Assembly: GCA_027919835.1 (NCBI GenBank)
Contig: JANVFP010000004.1
Coordinates: forward strand, 124,001 to 188,000
Length of the DNA stretch: 64,000 nt
DNA from: Lentinula raphanica
Lineage: Eukaryota; Basidiomycota; Agaricomycetes; Agaricales; Omphalotaceae
Direction: 5' to 3'
Shown: positions 12,500-22,559 of the stretch, one piece after another
Numbering within the stretch: the stretch's first letter is position 1
Layout: each line of letters starts with the position of its first letter
Translations under genes and position numbers: made by a program
The notes under the pieces: generated by a model
What the model saw: only the letters and a program-made list of their open reading frames with translations
What the model was told of the DNA's origin: nothing
Databases searched by the model: none

Positions 12500-15045
12500 A
12501 TGTTATCGTCTTTCACGTCTTTCCTACCATCTGCGTTGCAGAACATCAACTCCAATTCCCATGCGAGTCCACCACCAGTAGTTGATGATGATGATGACGA
12601 TGATGAGCACGACGCGAAATCAAGTAACAGTGCTCCAACGAAGAAGAAAGAGAAGAAGGAAAAAGGTGCAAATGAAGTCCGTTTCTTTTGAACAGTTATA
12701 CTTTGTGCGTGATCTGAGCGTCTTCGAAATAGACTTTCATATTCGTACGACCACCACCAGCAAAGTCAAATCATCCCTTGAACCTACAAGTTCAGCTCGT
12801 ACCTCCCAGCTCTCACACGCCCGGAGTAACGGGATCGTCGACAGTTACACCACGTCAATCTCTCGATGATGGAGAATCTGCCCCAGTCCCTAGTTCTCCT
12901 ACATCTGCTACAACTGGTTCAGACACAGGTGGCGAACCTCTTGCGAGAACCTCAACAACTGCCTCTTCTCGCTCAGAAGTGTCGACGTATTCATCCTCAG
13001 GGTACACGTCCACAGCTTCTTTTTCCTCTGTGGGATCCACTACTTCCGGGCGGCGCATGATCATTCCTTTGTACAATCTCCAGGCTCATAATGTAATGAC
13101 TAACACTATAGTCGACGCTGGCACAGACGCCAAGATCGCCAGATTTACGCGCAAAGGTCTAGAGATGATTGATCTAGCAGTAATGGAGGTTGTTGAGGTC
13201 TGGCCTACTCCATCTGGCCTTGTTGCTTCCGCAAATAATGGTGCGAACACTACAAGTGCACGAGGCAGTGTAGATGAAGGTCACAGAATTCAGAATCGTT
13301 CTTCAACGATAGGAAATACTCCTTTTCGATCATCACGACCGACGACGCCAGATCCTGACCGCCTTACCCCCGGCTCATCAGTCATATCAGTGTCATCTGC
13401 TGGGCTTTCAGCAGCAGACGAACACCACCTACACCTACCAGAGAATCCCATCGCTATGCCTACCCGTGTCGTACCGCAGAAGAAAAATCTATTCGGAAAA
13501 TTCTTCAGAAAGAAGGATTCTTCCCATTCTCCTGACAGAACACCGACCATTCCTTCTGCATCTATCATCCCTCCATCGCCTACAACCTCCATCAAAACGC
13601 CTGGTCACACCCCTACACACTCAGTCATTCCACCTTCACCTACCCCTTCCTCAAGGCACGGACGGAATTTATCATCATCCATGTCCAATTTTGGCAAACG
13701 CGGTGCCTCAGCTTCACCAAGTCGGCCTGTGACATCTTCTGGTATTGAAAACATTGGTCTTGGAATCAAAAGCCTCGCAAAGCACGCTCGGCCCTCCAGC
13801 ATGCACCTAGATCCAAACGACGTCCAGCCTCGCGATTACGCGTACGAAAACAGCGAGATGGGTGCCAAAACCCAAGGAGCGACGACTGCTCTCAGCACAA
13901 CATCGTCTCGTATCAGCACGGCTTCGAGGTTGAGTAACAACAACAGCCTAGAACCTCCGACCATGTCAGCTTCTGGTGCCTCCTCCCTCTCAAACACCAT
14001 CACATTACCTGCCACTCTAGGCATCCAACCCACTCTTTCGTCACCGGGTGGTCCCAGCGCCCTATCCGCTTTCGTGAATTTCACTTCGTCTGGTTATCCA
14101 CCACCGAAAAACCTGGGATTCGGACGTGGTCCGGCATTGTACGTATGGGTCATCAGAAAATGGATCAAGACCCCCGAGGGCTTCAATGGCACAGGCTTGT
14201 TTGGAGGAATGAAAGATGTGTTGGGAAGCATGGGCGCTAGTGGTGGTAGCGGGAATATGCAGTCTGGACGTGGATTGCACATGAATATCGCTGGTCTGTC
14301 AGAAATCGAAGTCAGAGTGGAGTGGAAGCGAGGGAAGAAATCGAAGTCGAAGAAAAAGGCAAAGGACAGGACACAAGATGAAGATACCGAACGGAGTGTC
14401 TCTCGTTCGCGAAGACAGAGCGTCATCACTAGCGAAACCAGTCCAGCGGGATCGAACTCGTCGTTGCCTGCTGCCACTTCCGCAGAAACACGCAAGAAAC
14501 GGAATCGGTTGAGCACCGCGTCGAAAGCGTCTACCAATGAAGACCCCGATATGACTCTGACCTCGATCAGACTAGGCCGACAACGGACACAATCACAAGA
14601 AGACGACGACGGGAATGATAGTGATCCAGAGGACTCAGAGACACCCTGGACTTGTACGCTCAAAACACGGTATATGGGTGCATCAGGTTTACCACGTTCT
14701 TCATCCTCATCCTCTACACCTGTCAAACTCAAAATCGCCACTCTGTCCCCTATGCCTCATCATCCCAAAGTCGTCGCCATGCTCAAGATACCTTATCCTC
14801 TTCCCGATCTCGAAGTACAGACTATGTTGTTACGGAAGAGAGCTATAGGCATTCCTGTGCCTCCGCCGAATTCTCCGCTTTCGGGCGCAAGCGCCGGCAC
14901 AGGCCCTTCGGCGGGGCTTGTGTTAAGGGCAGAGGAGATCAAAGACGTGATTTGTAGCACTGGGATATGGGTAGTGGTCCGAGAAGGGTTCGGTGGGGTC
15001 GGGAAAGTTTCGAGGAAGGGTGATGGTTGGAGAATTCGAGCTTGA
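12500..15045 (+). CDS. Conserved fungal protein of unknown function, Ser/Thr/Pro-rich
   Basis: Predicted protein of 818 residues from two exons, 12500-12676 and 12766-15045; frame and junction (GANE to SNHPLNLQ) agree. The N-terminus has a poly-Asp run (VVDDDDDDDEHD) and a lysine block. A compact conserved-looking segment follows at about residue 155, RRMIIPLYNLQAHNVMTNT and FTRKGLEMIDLAVMEVVEVW. A long Ser/Pro-rich region then contains LFGKFFRKK. The C-terminal third is again globular-looking (ALYVWVIRKWIKTPEGF, LSEIEVRVEWKRG, PWTCTLKTRYM, GIWVVVREGFGG) and interrupted by basic and acidic linkers. No catalytic motif, signal peptide or membrane segment was found. I do not recognise the family; the ordered blocks separated by disordered linkers suggest a scaffold or trafficking role, which is only a guess. 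Confidence 0.8.
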
Positions 15046-15330
15046 CCGTTCTATCTTTATTTCATGACTGGAAGTGCTGAAGCTGAAGGGTACGATAGGC
15101 GATCCCAGACTCGCCAATACTACTATAATTCTAGGTGCTGTCTATGTATATTCACAAACCACCAATCCTCAATATTCAATATCTCAAGTCACTCGCTATG
15201 ATTGAAAACTCTCGAATTTATTCGCGGATCGATATCAAGAACGGATATGTCCGTTTCATTCGTACAAATGGTTAAGATTCGAGGTAGCTATGAACCCCAA
15301 AGAAGCCTGAGATAGACGAGATCACAGACT

Positions 15331-15905
15331 CTAAACAGGAGAGCAGCTGAAAGAGCTCGTCAGATCGTTGAAGTCCTGGGTCGATGCAATCCCCGGGACA
15401 CTAGCCATGTCCCAGTTCCCTCCGGTCAGAACAACCACATTGTGTGCATTCTGTGAGCCGAGACAGCCAAAATCCCTGTTCGCGAATTCAATGAAGTCAG
15501 TCAAGTAAGTTCACTACGAGCGCAAAGCCAGACTCCTCATCACTATCTCGGCCTAGGACTCACTCGTAAAAGGAGCACACAAATCCATCGGGCACTTGGA
15601 CGTTGGAGACTTCCTTGTTCAAGAAACTCAGGCCGCCGGTGAAGTTGGTACATTCGTCGGAAACGACAGGGATGGTAACACAACCGTTCGGAGGGTTCAG
15701 AGAGCCTGAACAAGCGGTGATCGTCGCTGGGGCGAGCTGCAGTTGAAGGAAAAGGTCTGCAATCAGCAACTGCTAGCCACAACCAAGGACACAACGACAA
15801 GGAGGGAATGGGGGACTTTGTACTTACAGCGGCTCCAGATACGACCTCGGTGCTGATAAACGCGATGAACGCAGTGAAGAAAGCTTTACTGGTAGTAGAG
15901 AGCAT
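15331..15905 (-). CDS. Small secreted six-cysteine protein, beta/gamma-crystallin-like
   Basis: Three exons encode about 130 residues. Exon 1 (15905-15828) is a signal peptide, MLSTTSKAFFTAFIAF through VVSGAA. Exon 2 begins at 15736 (LAPATITACSG) and contains NGCVTIPVVSDECTNFTGG, FLNKEVSNVQVPDGFVC and SFYE. Exon 3 continues DFGCLGS, then GGNWDM and DFNDLTSSFSCSPV, and ends at 15331. The mature part has six cysteines. FYEDFGC and NDLTSS match the beta/gamma-crystallin sheet pattern; NDLTSS fits the (N/D)(N/D)xx(S/T)S calcium motif, while the first copy (NKEVSN) does not. The family assignment is mine and tentative. A paralogue lies at 17388-18017 with the same exon plan. Confidence 0.82.
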
Positions 15906-16007
15906 GTTGAATAAAGAATCGCACTTGAGCTGGTTGACTTGAGTGGTAGGAGTTGCAGAATACTGCTGAAGAAATGGATGAGTGCGATTTGACTGGGTTT
16001 TTATACC

Positions 16008-16015
16008 TTTGCTGA
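16008..16015 (-). promoter_or_regulatory. Probable TATA box of the first crystallin-like gene
   Basis: TATAAAAA on the minus strand about 105 bp above the start codon at 15905. The paralogue has the same element at nearly the same distance. Confidence 0.6.
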
Positions 16016-17387
16016 AGGCTGGAATACATATATTTTCCTACTTCAGGCTATAGCTTTCATCTGCCAAGGATAAGTGGCTTCATTCGAAGCTCTAGTTAGC
16101 AGGTGCTTCATGAATGCAGATTGCAACGTTTCGGACCAATCAGAACGTTTGGGTGCTCTTTCATGGCACCGGGAATGCTAATGATCATTGTAAGTAGCCT
16201 GGTAACCAAGCGTTCAGCTCGCTGTAACCAGGCTACATTGTAAGTACATCGGCGGTCAGTGCTCGAATATTCAAAAAAAGAAAAACTAGCACCATAGCAG
16301 ACGACAAACTGAAAGCTTCTTTCGAATCACCTGGGCCCATCCACCATTCTTTCTTTTTTTCATTTTTGTTATGTTTTATTCTGTTATGAAACGCACAAGT
16401 AACATTGACTCAGCCTGAGGCGCTCTGAGGCGCTTGACTTCAAGTTTATACCTGTCCAGTGTCTAGTACATTGTGACTGTCCCGGGAGAGCTATATATCC
16501 TATTAAGTATCAAGCTGCTTCTCAGCCTGCCAATGATGCTAATTGTTGAAAGAGTTGTTTCGTTAGAAATTCCTGTAGAGGGCCGTTGATTTTTGAATGC
16601 CTCAGGCGCTCGACTTCAAGTTGTTATATCGATCTACAATGTACATTGTGATTGTCTCGGGAAAGTTATCTATTCTAGTACTTAAGTATCAGGCTGCTGT
16701 TTAGCCCGATGACAAATTATTGAAGAGAGAGAGAGAGCTGAGAGAGAGAGTCTTTCCGTTAGACTCGATTCCTGTAGAGAGCCGAATGACTCGGATTCAA
16801 GTTGTGTTTCGTACTACTGTTTCGTAGTACTCAGGCTTTCTATGCACGAAATGGGTGCCAGACTCGTTCTTCGCAAAGCCTGAGCATCGTACGATTGGTT
16901 CGGAAGTCCTCACAGTGAAGCGGCCACAGTGAACATACTGTCGTTGCAACCCGGTGGCTACTACTAACTGAGTACAAACCAAACCTATTTTATTTAATTG
17001 AACTTGAAGCTTCGACTGAATCACAAGAATCCAGCCAACCTTCAATTGCAAATCTTCGATTAAGCTTCCTCTCTCATTGTTCAAGCAGACGACTAAAAGT
17101 GATCTTGAGAATTGATTCGTCGATACGCGCTGCGTTTTTCTTTAGGAATGGCAGCAGCGAGATATGCGTAGAAACTTTCCTCTAATCTGAGTCCCGTACT
17201 TGCAGACAGCAGCGTCAATCTGATTTTCGATCCGTGCGCGCGAGAACGCAACACGGTCGTTGCATAACATTGTACTACTAGGAGTCATTGGATATCCAAT
17301 GCGACGTGCGTGTAGTACTCGAATCGATACAGATATAAGTACACTACTCCCGGGTACTCTCGCAAACCAGAGCAGAAGCTCAAGCCC
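16016..17387. other. Intergenic region between the two paralogues
   Basis: 1.37 kb with no gene seen. It holds an imperfect inverted repeat (about 16193-16236, arms starting GTAGCCTGGT), the diverged tandem duplication at 16411-16795 and a GA-rich microsatellite at about 16722-16762. Confidence 0.6.
16411..16795. repeat. Diverged tandem duplication, about 185 bp per copy
   Basis: Two adjacent copies, about 16411-16585 and 16597-16795. Both run through the same landmarks in order: a GCGCTxGACTTCAAGTT block, TACATTGTGA-TGTC-CGGGA, TTAAGTATCA-GCTGCT, CCGTTAGA or CGTTAGA, and ATTCCTGTAGAG-GCCG. The second copy has a GA microsatellite inserted. No coding potential was seen. Confidence 0.7.
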
Positions 17388-18017
17388 TCAAACAGGCGAG
17401 CAGCTAAACGAACTCGCGAGATCATTAAAATCCTGCGTCTTCACAATCCCCGGTACATGTGTCATATTCCACGTTCCGCCGGTGAGGACGACGACAGTCT
17501 GTGCCTGGGGAGAGCTGAGGCAGCCGAAATCCCTATAGTAGGAGTAGGAGTGAGCACCGATGGACAAATGTGTCAGAATATTTCAGAATGCATGTGCAAA
17601 ATGAGGATGAATCATGATCAGAGTCCGAAGGTTGTACTTACTCATAAAAAGAACACACGAATCCATCCGGAACTTGCACATTAGACACTTCCTTGTTCAG
17701 AAAACTCAACCCTCCGGTGAAATCGGTGCATTCGTCGGACACGACGGGGATGGTGACACAGCCGTTTGGGGGGTTGATGGTACCGGCACAGACGGTGATG
17801 GTCGCGGGGGCGAGCTACGTGGGTTAGGATAAGTCAATGTGAACATCGATGAGAAGAATGAGAAGAATGAGAAGAACGAGAAGAATGTGAGAGAGAAGAA
17901 TGAGAAGAATGTGTGAGAAAGAAGGAAAAAGAGACATACAGCGGCTGCGTTGACGACTTGAGCGCCGATGAATGCAACGAAGGAAGCGAAGCAAAACTTG
18001 TTGGTAGCAGAGAACAT
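17388..18017 (-). CDS. Small secreted six-cysteine protein, paralogue of 15331-15905
   Basis: Same three-exon plan as its neighbour. Exon 1 (18017-17940) is the signal peptide MFSATNKFCFASFVAF through VVNAAA, exactly 26 codons as in the paralogue. Exon 2 starts at 17814 (LAPATITVCAG) and carries NGCVTIPVVSDECTDFTGG and QVPDGFVCSFYE. Exon 3 reads DFGCLSSPQAQTVVVLTGG and ends DFNDLASSFSCSPV at 17388. All six mature cysteines are kept. The crystallin-type motif is NDLASS here, one change from its neighbour. Intron 1 is enlarged by a (GAGAAGAAT)n-like microsatellite. Tandem duplication of the whole gene is the simplest origin. Confidence 0.82.
17845..17925. repeat. GAGAAGAAT-type microsatellite in intron 1
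   Basis: Imperfect repeats of GAGAAGAAT and GAGAAGAACGAG units within the first intron of the 17388-18017 gene; absent from the equivalent intron of the paralogue. Confidence 0.8.
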
Positions 18018-18123
18018 TCTCGAGTCGTTTTTTAAGCAAGGGAGCTGAAGAAGTAGAAGAGGTAGAAGAGGTAGAAGAGGGATGTACCTTCTGAGGAAAC
18101 AGGACAGATTCCGAGTTGCCAGG

Positions 18124-18130
18124 TTTTATA
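18124..18130 (-). promoter_or_regulatory. Probable TATA box of the second crystallin-like gene
   Basis: TATAAAA on the minus strand about 107 bp above the start codon at 18017, matching the spacing of the paralogue. Confidence 0.6.
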
Positions 18131-18139
18131 CGTCTGTTT

Positions 18140-19379
18140 CTAACTCTCGGACTCTCTGTATGCGAAGACTTAGGTTCTGAACCTTGTCTGCGAGAGGGTT
18201 CTATGCCAGTGAGAGGCTTACACCAATCTCTGGAATACTTTGAGGAGAAGATGGACGGACTCTCGAGGTCGGAAATTGCATCCTCAGTGTCACGGTGAAT
18301 GTCAAAACGTGTCTTCGAGTTCCATGCTGTAGGTAGACCGTAGGACGAAAACCTAGGTACCTAGTTCACGGTCTTGCAGTAGGTCCTAGGTGATTACCTG
18401 TGATCACTGCCAATTCGTCCTAGGTGATTCCAACGATTCAAACGATTCAAACGAACGAAGAGCGGAAGTAATAAGGAGTAAGTAAGTAATCCAGATGCCT
18501 GTCGTTTTGGTCCTTGGCATTCCTCTCAGACAACCTTACCTGAAAGACTAAAGTCCTTTCATAGGATACTATTGATGCGGAACGTTGGACTAAGTTGAAG
18601 CCGATGTTGAACTTAACCTTCTTTGAACTTTGAACGTTGAACAATGATTAATGAACATTGTACAATGCGATGGTCACGGCACTTGCTGAACAGCCTGAAT
18701 TGGAGAATTTCAATATTCCAATCCTTCCGGAAGAACAGGTAATCAGAATCTCAGATTCGAAGAAGGTTTGGATAATGGATTGACTGAGAGACTGACTGAG
18801 CGATAGCTTGTATGCACAATGCACAATGAATTGATTGCGCTTCGGAGAGTTCGAAAGAATCCAAAGAATCCAAAGGAAAGGCGGGAGGTGACCTGAGATG
18901 ACTGCGTATGACTCTTCACAAGTAATCCAGGGAAGTTGTGTATTTTAGTGGGCACTGAGTAGGATGAAGACATAGTCGAGTAAGTTGACAATATTTCAGA
19001 TGTCATTTGAGAAGAGCTCAGGGTGTAGACCGATTCGAGAACATGATCCAAATGAATGCTTTTCGTCTGTTTGGTGAGAGCGAAAAACGACCGATTGTTT
19101 CGTCGTGAGACTGTAGCACCACGGATAGCACGACAGGTTTACGGTTGGTGAACAGCGATTGACTGGAGATATGCAAATGATTGCGAAGAATATTCTGATA
19201 CTGGCGTAACATATGTACCCCAGTATTCCAGAAAGCGTCTATTGTCTTTCATCCGCCATCCGGATGCCATCTCTTTTCTACGTGAGTAACAACTCGTACA
19301 TCAGTCGTTATTCGGGTGATCGAAGAAAATATTGAAGATACCTTTCCGAAAGCTCGAAAGCCACCGTGAAAGACAAATG
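18140..19379. other. Intergenic region
   Basis: 1.24 kb with no recognisable gene. It has scattered CCTAGGT/ACCTAGG motifs at about 18350-18430 and short repeats such as AACGATTCAA. Open frames of up to 102 residues here have no protein-like features. Confidence 0.5.
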
Positions 19380-19761
19380 TCAAAACGTTGGATGAATTTG
19401 GGACCTAAGTAATGACGGCAAGAAAGATGATTCCTCCATGAGTCGTATTCTGGGCGATGACAGAGAGGTAGTTGCTGCCAGCACGTTTCTTGCATCTCTG
19501 ACCATTGCATAAGGTAGATAGATATAAGGGCAACAGGAGGATTGAGAACTAAAGCTGAAGCTGAAATACTGACTGAGGATCTACTCGAACAACCATCTCT
19601 GAACCATCTTCTGAAACCCAGAGAACATCGAGATAGATTGTACCTCCAGTGAGACCAAAGGATTCGAGAAGCGCCCGATGGATGGTCTGTCGAATACTGA
19701 GTTCCGAGGTGACTTTGGGCTGAACCTCGAAGCGGAGGTAGTGGTGGTCGGAGCTTGACAT
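19380..19761 (-). CDS. Probable RNase P/MRP small subunit (Rpp14/Pop5/Pop8-like)
   Basis: Two exons, 19761-19574 and 19497-19380, give 101 residues with a phase-correct junction (VDP-Q-DARNVLAATTSL). The protein starts MSSSDHHYLRFEVQPKVTS, followed by IHRALLESFGLTGGTIYLD, VLWVSEDGSEMVVRVD and a C-terminus RSQIHPTF. The order strand (HYLRFEV), helix ending in FGL-GG, strand (DVLWVSEDG), strand (MVVRV) then helix is that of the small Rpp14/Pop5-type subunits that bind the RNA of RNase P and MRP in the nucleus. The assignment rests on this pattern only; which subunit it is remains open. Only 145 bp separate its start from the divergent DHHC gene. Confidence 0.6.
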
Positions 19762-19906
19762 TTGAAGCCGGAATGGCAGGCATCTTTCGGCATCGGATAT
19801 CCGGCTTACATCCGCAATGCAATTCCGTCATCTTCATCTCTTTTTCTCTGAACCTTCCACTTTTTCTTCTCCCTCTTCCTCTTTCAACATCGTCGAACTG
19901 ATTTGG

Positions 19907-21610
19907 ATGACTGAGATATGTCGAGTGATTGAAGAGGCCAAGTACAATGCTCGAGAACAACGAGCGGCCAAGAGCAAACCTCAGCCATGGATCGTTCTCA
20001 AGCTCATGGTGTTTATCACCATCGGAATCATGGGCTACGCTGCATATGTGTATATCGGCAGATTTTGTCTGGAGATGATAAGAGGCGAGAGGAGTGGGAG
20101 AGGTGCTTCGAAGGGAACCGGCAGTGAGGATCTTTGCTTGTAATTCGACGTGGGTCTCTGAGCTCTGATCATCATTCGTTCGTTCGCAGTCGCATTGCTC
20201 GTCGTCTTCTGTCTCCTGTTTCTCTGGATGGTTTGGGCCTACGCATTGGTAAGCACCGATTTGGCTTTTCATTCTACAAATCTGCTCATTCGGAGACGCT
20301 GCTCTATAGGTAGTCCTCATATCACCCGGTTTTGCTAGAGATGTAAGTTCAAATATTCAACATTGCCCTAAATCATCAAACTAACATACAATCAGCATGT
20401 CCCTCAATGTCCACCGCCGATACCACCACCTCCTGCACGACCATCATACGTGTCAAATTCAGCAAGCAGAAACGGAACTTCAAGTTATTCAAACGGAAAT
20501 CACCACCCAGGACACTTTCAAGGTCGTCCCTATGAACAAATGCCTTCTGCTCCCAACGGTTACGACCAGGAAGATTGGAACGCCGGTGTTATGAATACCT
20601 TTCCACGCCCAGGGATCCCCGAACTCCCTCTTTCTCTTCCTCCCCTTCACGAATCTACCCACAATCACAAATCAAACGCAAAACTTTATAATGACCTACG
20701 ACGAGCAGCCGAAAAACACGTAACGAGACGACCTCCGACGACACCTGTGCTCGCTCCGGAGTATCGATTCTGCTCGAAATGCATGTTGATCAAACCATAC
20801 AGAGCGCATCATTGTCGTGTGTGTGGAACAGTATGTTGACTTTTTTTTCCGGGTTCAAGTATCTCTATTCACCGGGCCCAATATTGAATTCCAGTGCGTG
20901 CTCAAATACGACCATCACTGTCCATGGATCGGACAATGCGTAGGAGCGCGTAATCACAAAGTATGAACCGATATCTCTCCTTGTCTCTTGAATTCATCTC
21001 GTCTTACTTATTCGTCGGTACATAGTTTTTCATAAACTTCAACCTCGCCACCGCCATCTTTACCTCATACACCTTCTCCACCCTAATTGCCTACACCGTT
21101 CGTTCTACGAACAACAACGAAGATCTAGACCCGCAACAGATCATCCTCACCGCCCTCTCCGGCCTCTTCCTCCTCTTCACCGCCCCTCTGCTCGTTTATC
21201 ACACCCACCTCATCACGCACTCCCTCACCACCGTCGAAGCTATGGCCCAGCAGGCGATCAAAGACCGAGAAGACCATGTCCTCGCGGACGTCTTCGGCCT
21301 TTGGGAAATCCGGAGTAAGCGAAGGGTGAAAGCGTACTGGGATGAAATCTGGGGACGGATAGATCGGGAGGGGAATATGTGGTGGACTGGAACAGGGAGG
21401 AAGGGAAGTAAGTCACAAGCATGGGAAGAAACGATGGGGAGTACGAAAAGGACTACGGAGAATCCGTGGGGGTGGGTGAGTTGGGTGTTGCCGTTGAGGT
21501 TGAGCAGGAAAGAGGAGGCGAGGATGGGGTTGGAGTATGAGTTGAATCCGAGGTTTGATGCCGAGGGGAGGTGGAGGAGGAGGAGGGAGTGGCCGGTTGA
21601 GTTGAGATGA
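19907..21610 (+). CDS. DHHC-type protein S-acyltransferase
   Basis: Integral membrane enzyme that palmitoylates cysteines of target proteins. I chose the ATG at 19907 ([18 protein letters not shown]) because the N-terminus then matches related fungal proteins; an in-frame ATG at 19817 would leave only 55 bp to the divergent gene. Membrane segments: about residues 30-52 ([20 protein letters not shown]), a second spanning the next exon ([18 protein letters not shown]), and two after the catalytic domain ([34 protein letters not shown]). The cysteine-rich domain reads [36 protein letters not shown] and GARNHKFF, with an intact DHHC centre. The downstream TTVEA supplies the TTxE motif. It has about six exons with a long Pro/Ser/Asn-rich loop before the catalytic domain. 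The target proteins are unknown. Confidence 0.93.
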
Positions 21611-22559
21611 GCTGAGGTGAGGCGAGGCGAGGTGATCACTGATTGAAGAGGGAGAGGTGCTGGGTGTTGGGTGTTGGCATGTACCTGTGTTTTCGAGTTT
21701 GCGAGTGTGTCTTGAGTTTTGATTCACAGGGATGGAATCATGGATTGACAATTGTATATGTTGTATGATACGTAGTAGTTACAAGATACATAGTAGTGAT
21801 AGTAGTTACGAACTCTACGAACCTCGAGCTGTCTGTTTCAACTTTCTGGGTCCCTGTCCGTTGATAGATGACAAGTATAATATATAATACCTGGCACCTG
21901 GCACAGTGGGCACTTGGCCAGACCTAGTCATGATCAAACTTTTTGAGGCTCCTGGTGGGTTACAACTTAGACATCAAAGTGTAACAAGTTACAATGGTAA
22001 TCCATTATCCCTGTGGACTCTGGATTGACTTGAATGCATCCGAGTCAGCAATTACAGCAACTCATTCAAACTGTACTACAGTCTACTATACTAGAGTGGT
22101 CATACTACCGAGTCAATCACATCGGCAAAATCACAAGTTCTGTCCTGAGTCTCTAAGACTCACTGCAGAGATGGCCCCCAATTCCAAATCCTATGTTGCT
22201 CTTAGGATGCCTAGAGTTTCTAGATGCCCTGAGGATCCTTTAAATTTCTTTGCGTGTCTTTTGAATTTCTGCTGAGTCTCTCAAGTTCTTTCTGAGACTT
22301 GAAAGCCTGTAGGAAAAGGGGAATTTGCAGTACTATCATTAGATAAAAAATCTTCAAAGTTCATAGAATACAGTCTACTATATCATTTGGGACAGAGGGC
22401 AATAACCAATTGACCATGAATTCAGGGGGAAAAAAATGGAAGGCTCCAAGTCCTGACCTAATTTGCTCTATTGCCTGGCCTCTTTATCTTGGCAGTAGTT
22501 TGTTAGATACTTAAAATATGATGCAATATAAGTACTATATCAATGATTATGATTCAACT
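21611..22559. other. Intergenic region, AT-rich
   Basis: About 950 bp between the convergent DHHC and NACHT-CAX genes. No gene was seen. CpG becomes rare here, with only a few left between 21,960 and 22,254. Confidence 0.6.

Noticed and set aside
19301..20320. 339-residue minus-strand open frame
   Set aside because: It crosses the RNase P subunit-like exons in a different frame and runs antisense to the DHHC gene; composition is not protein-like.
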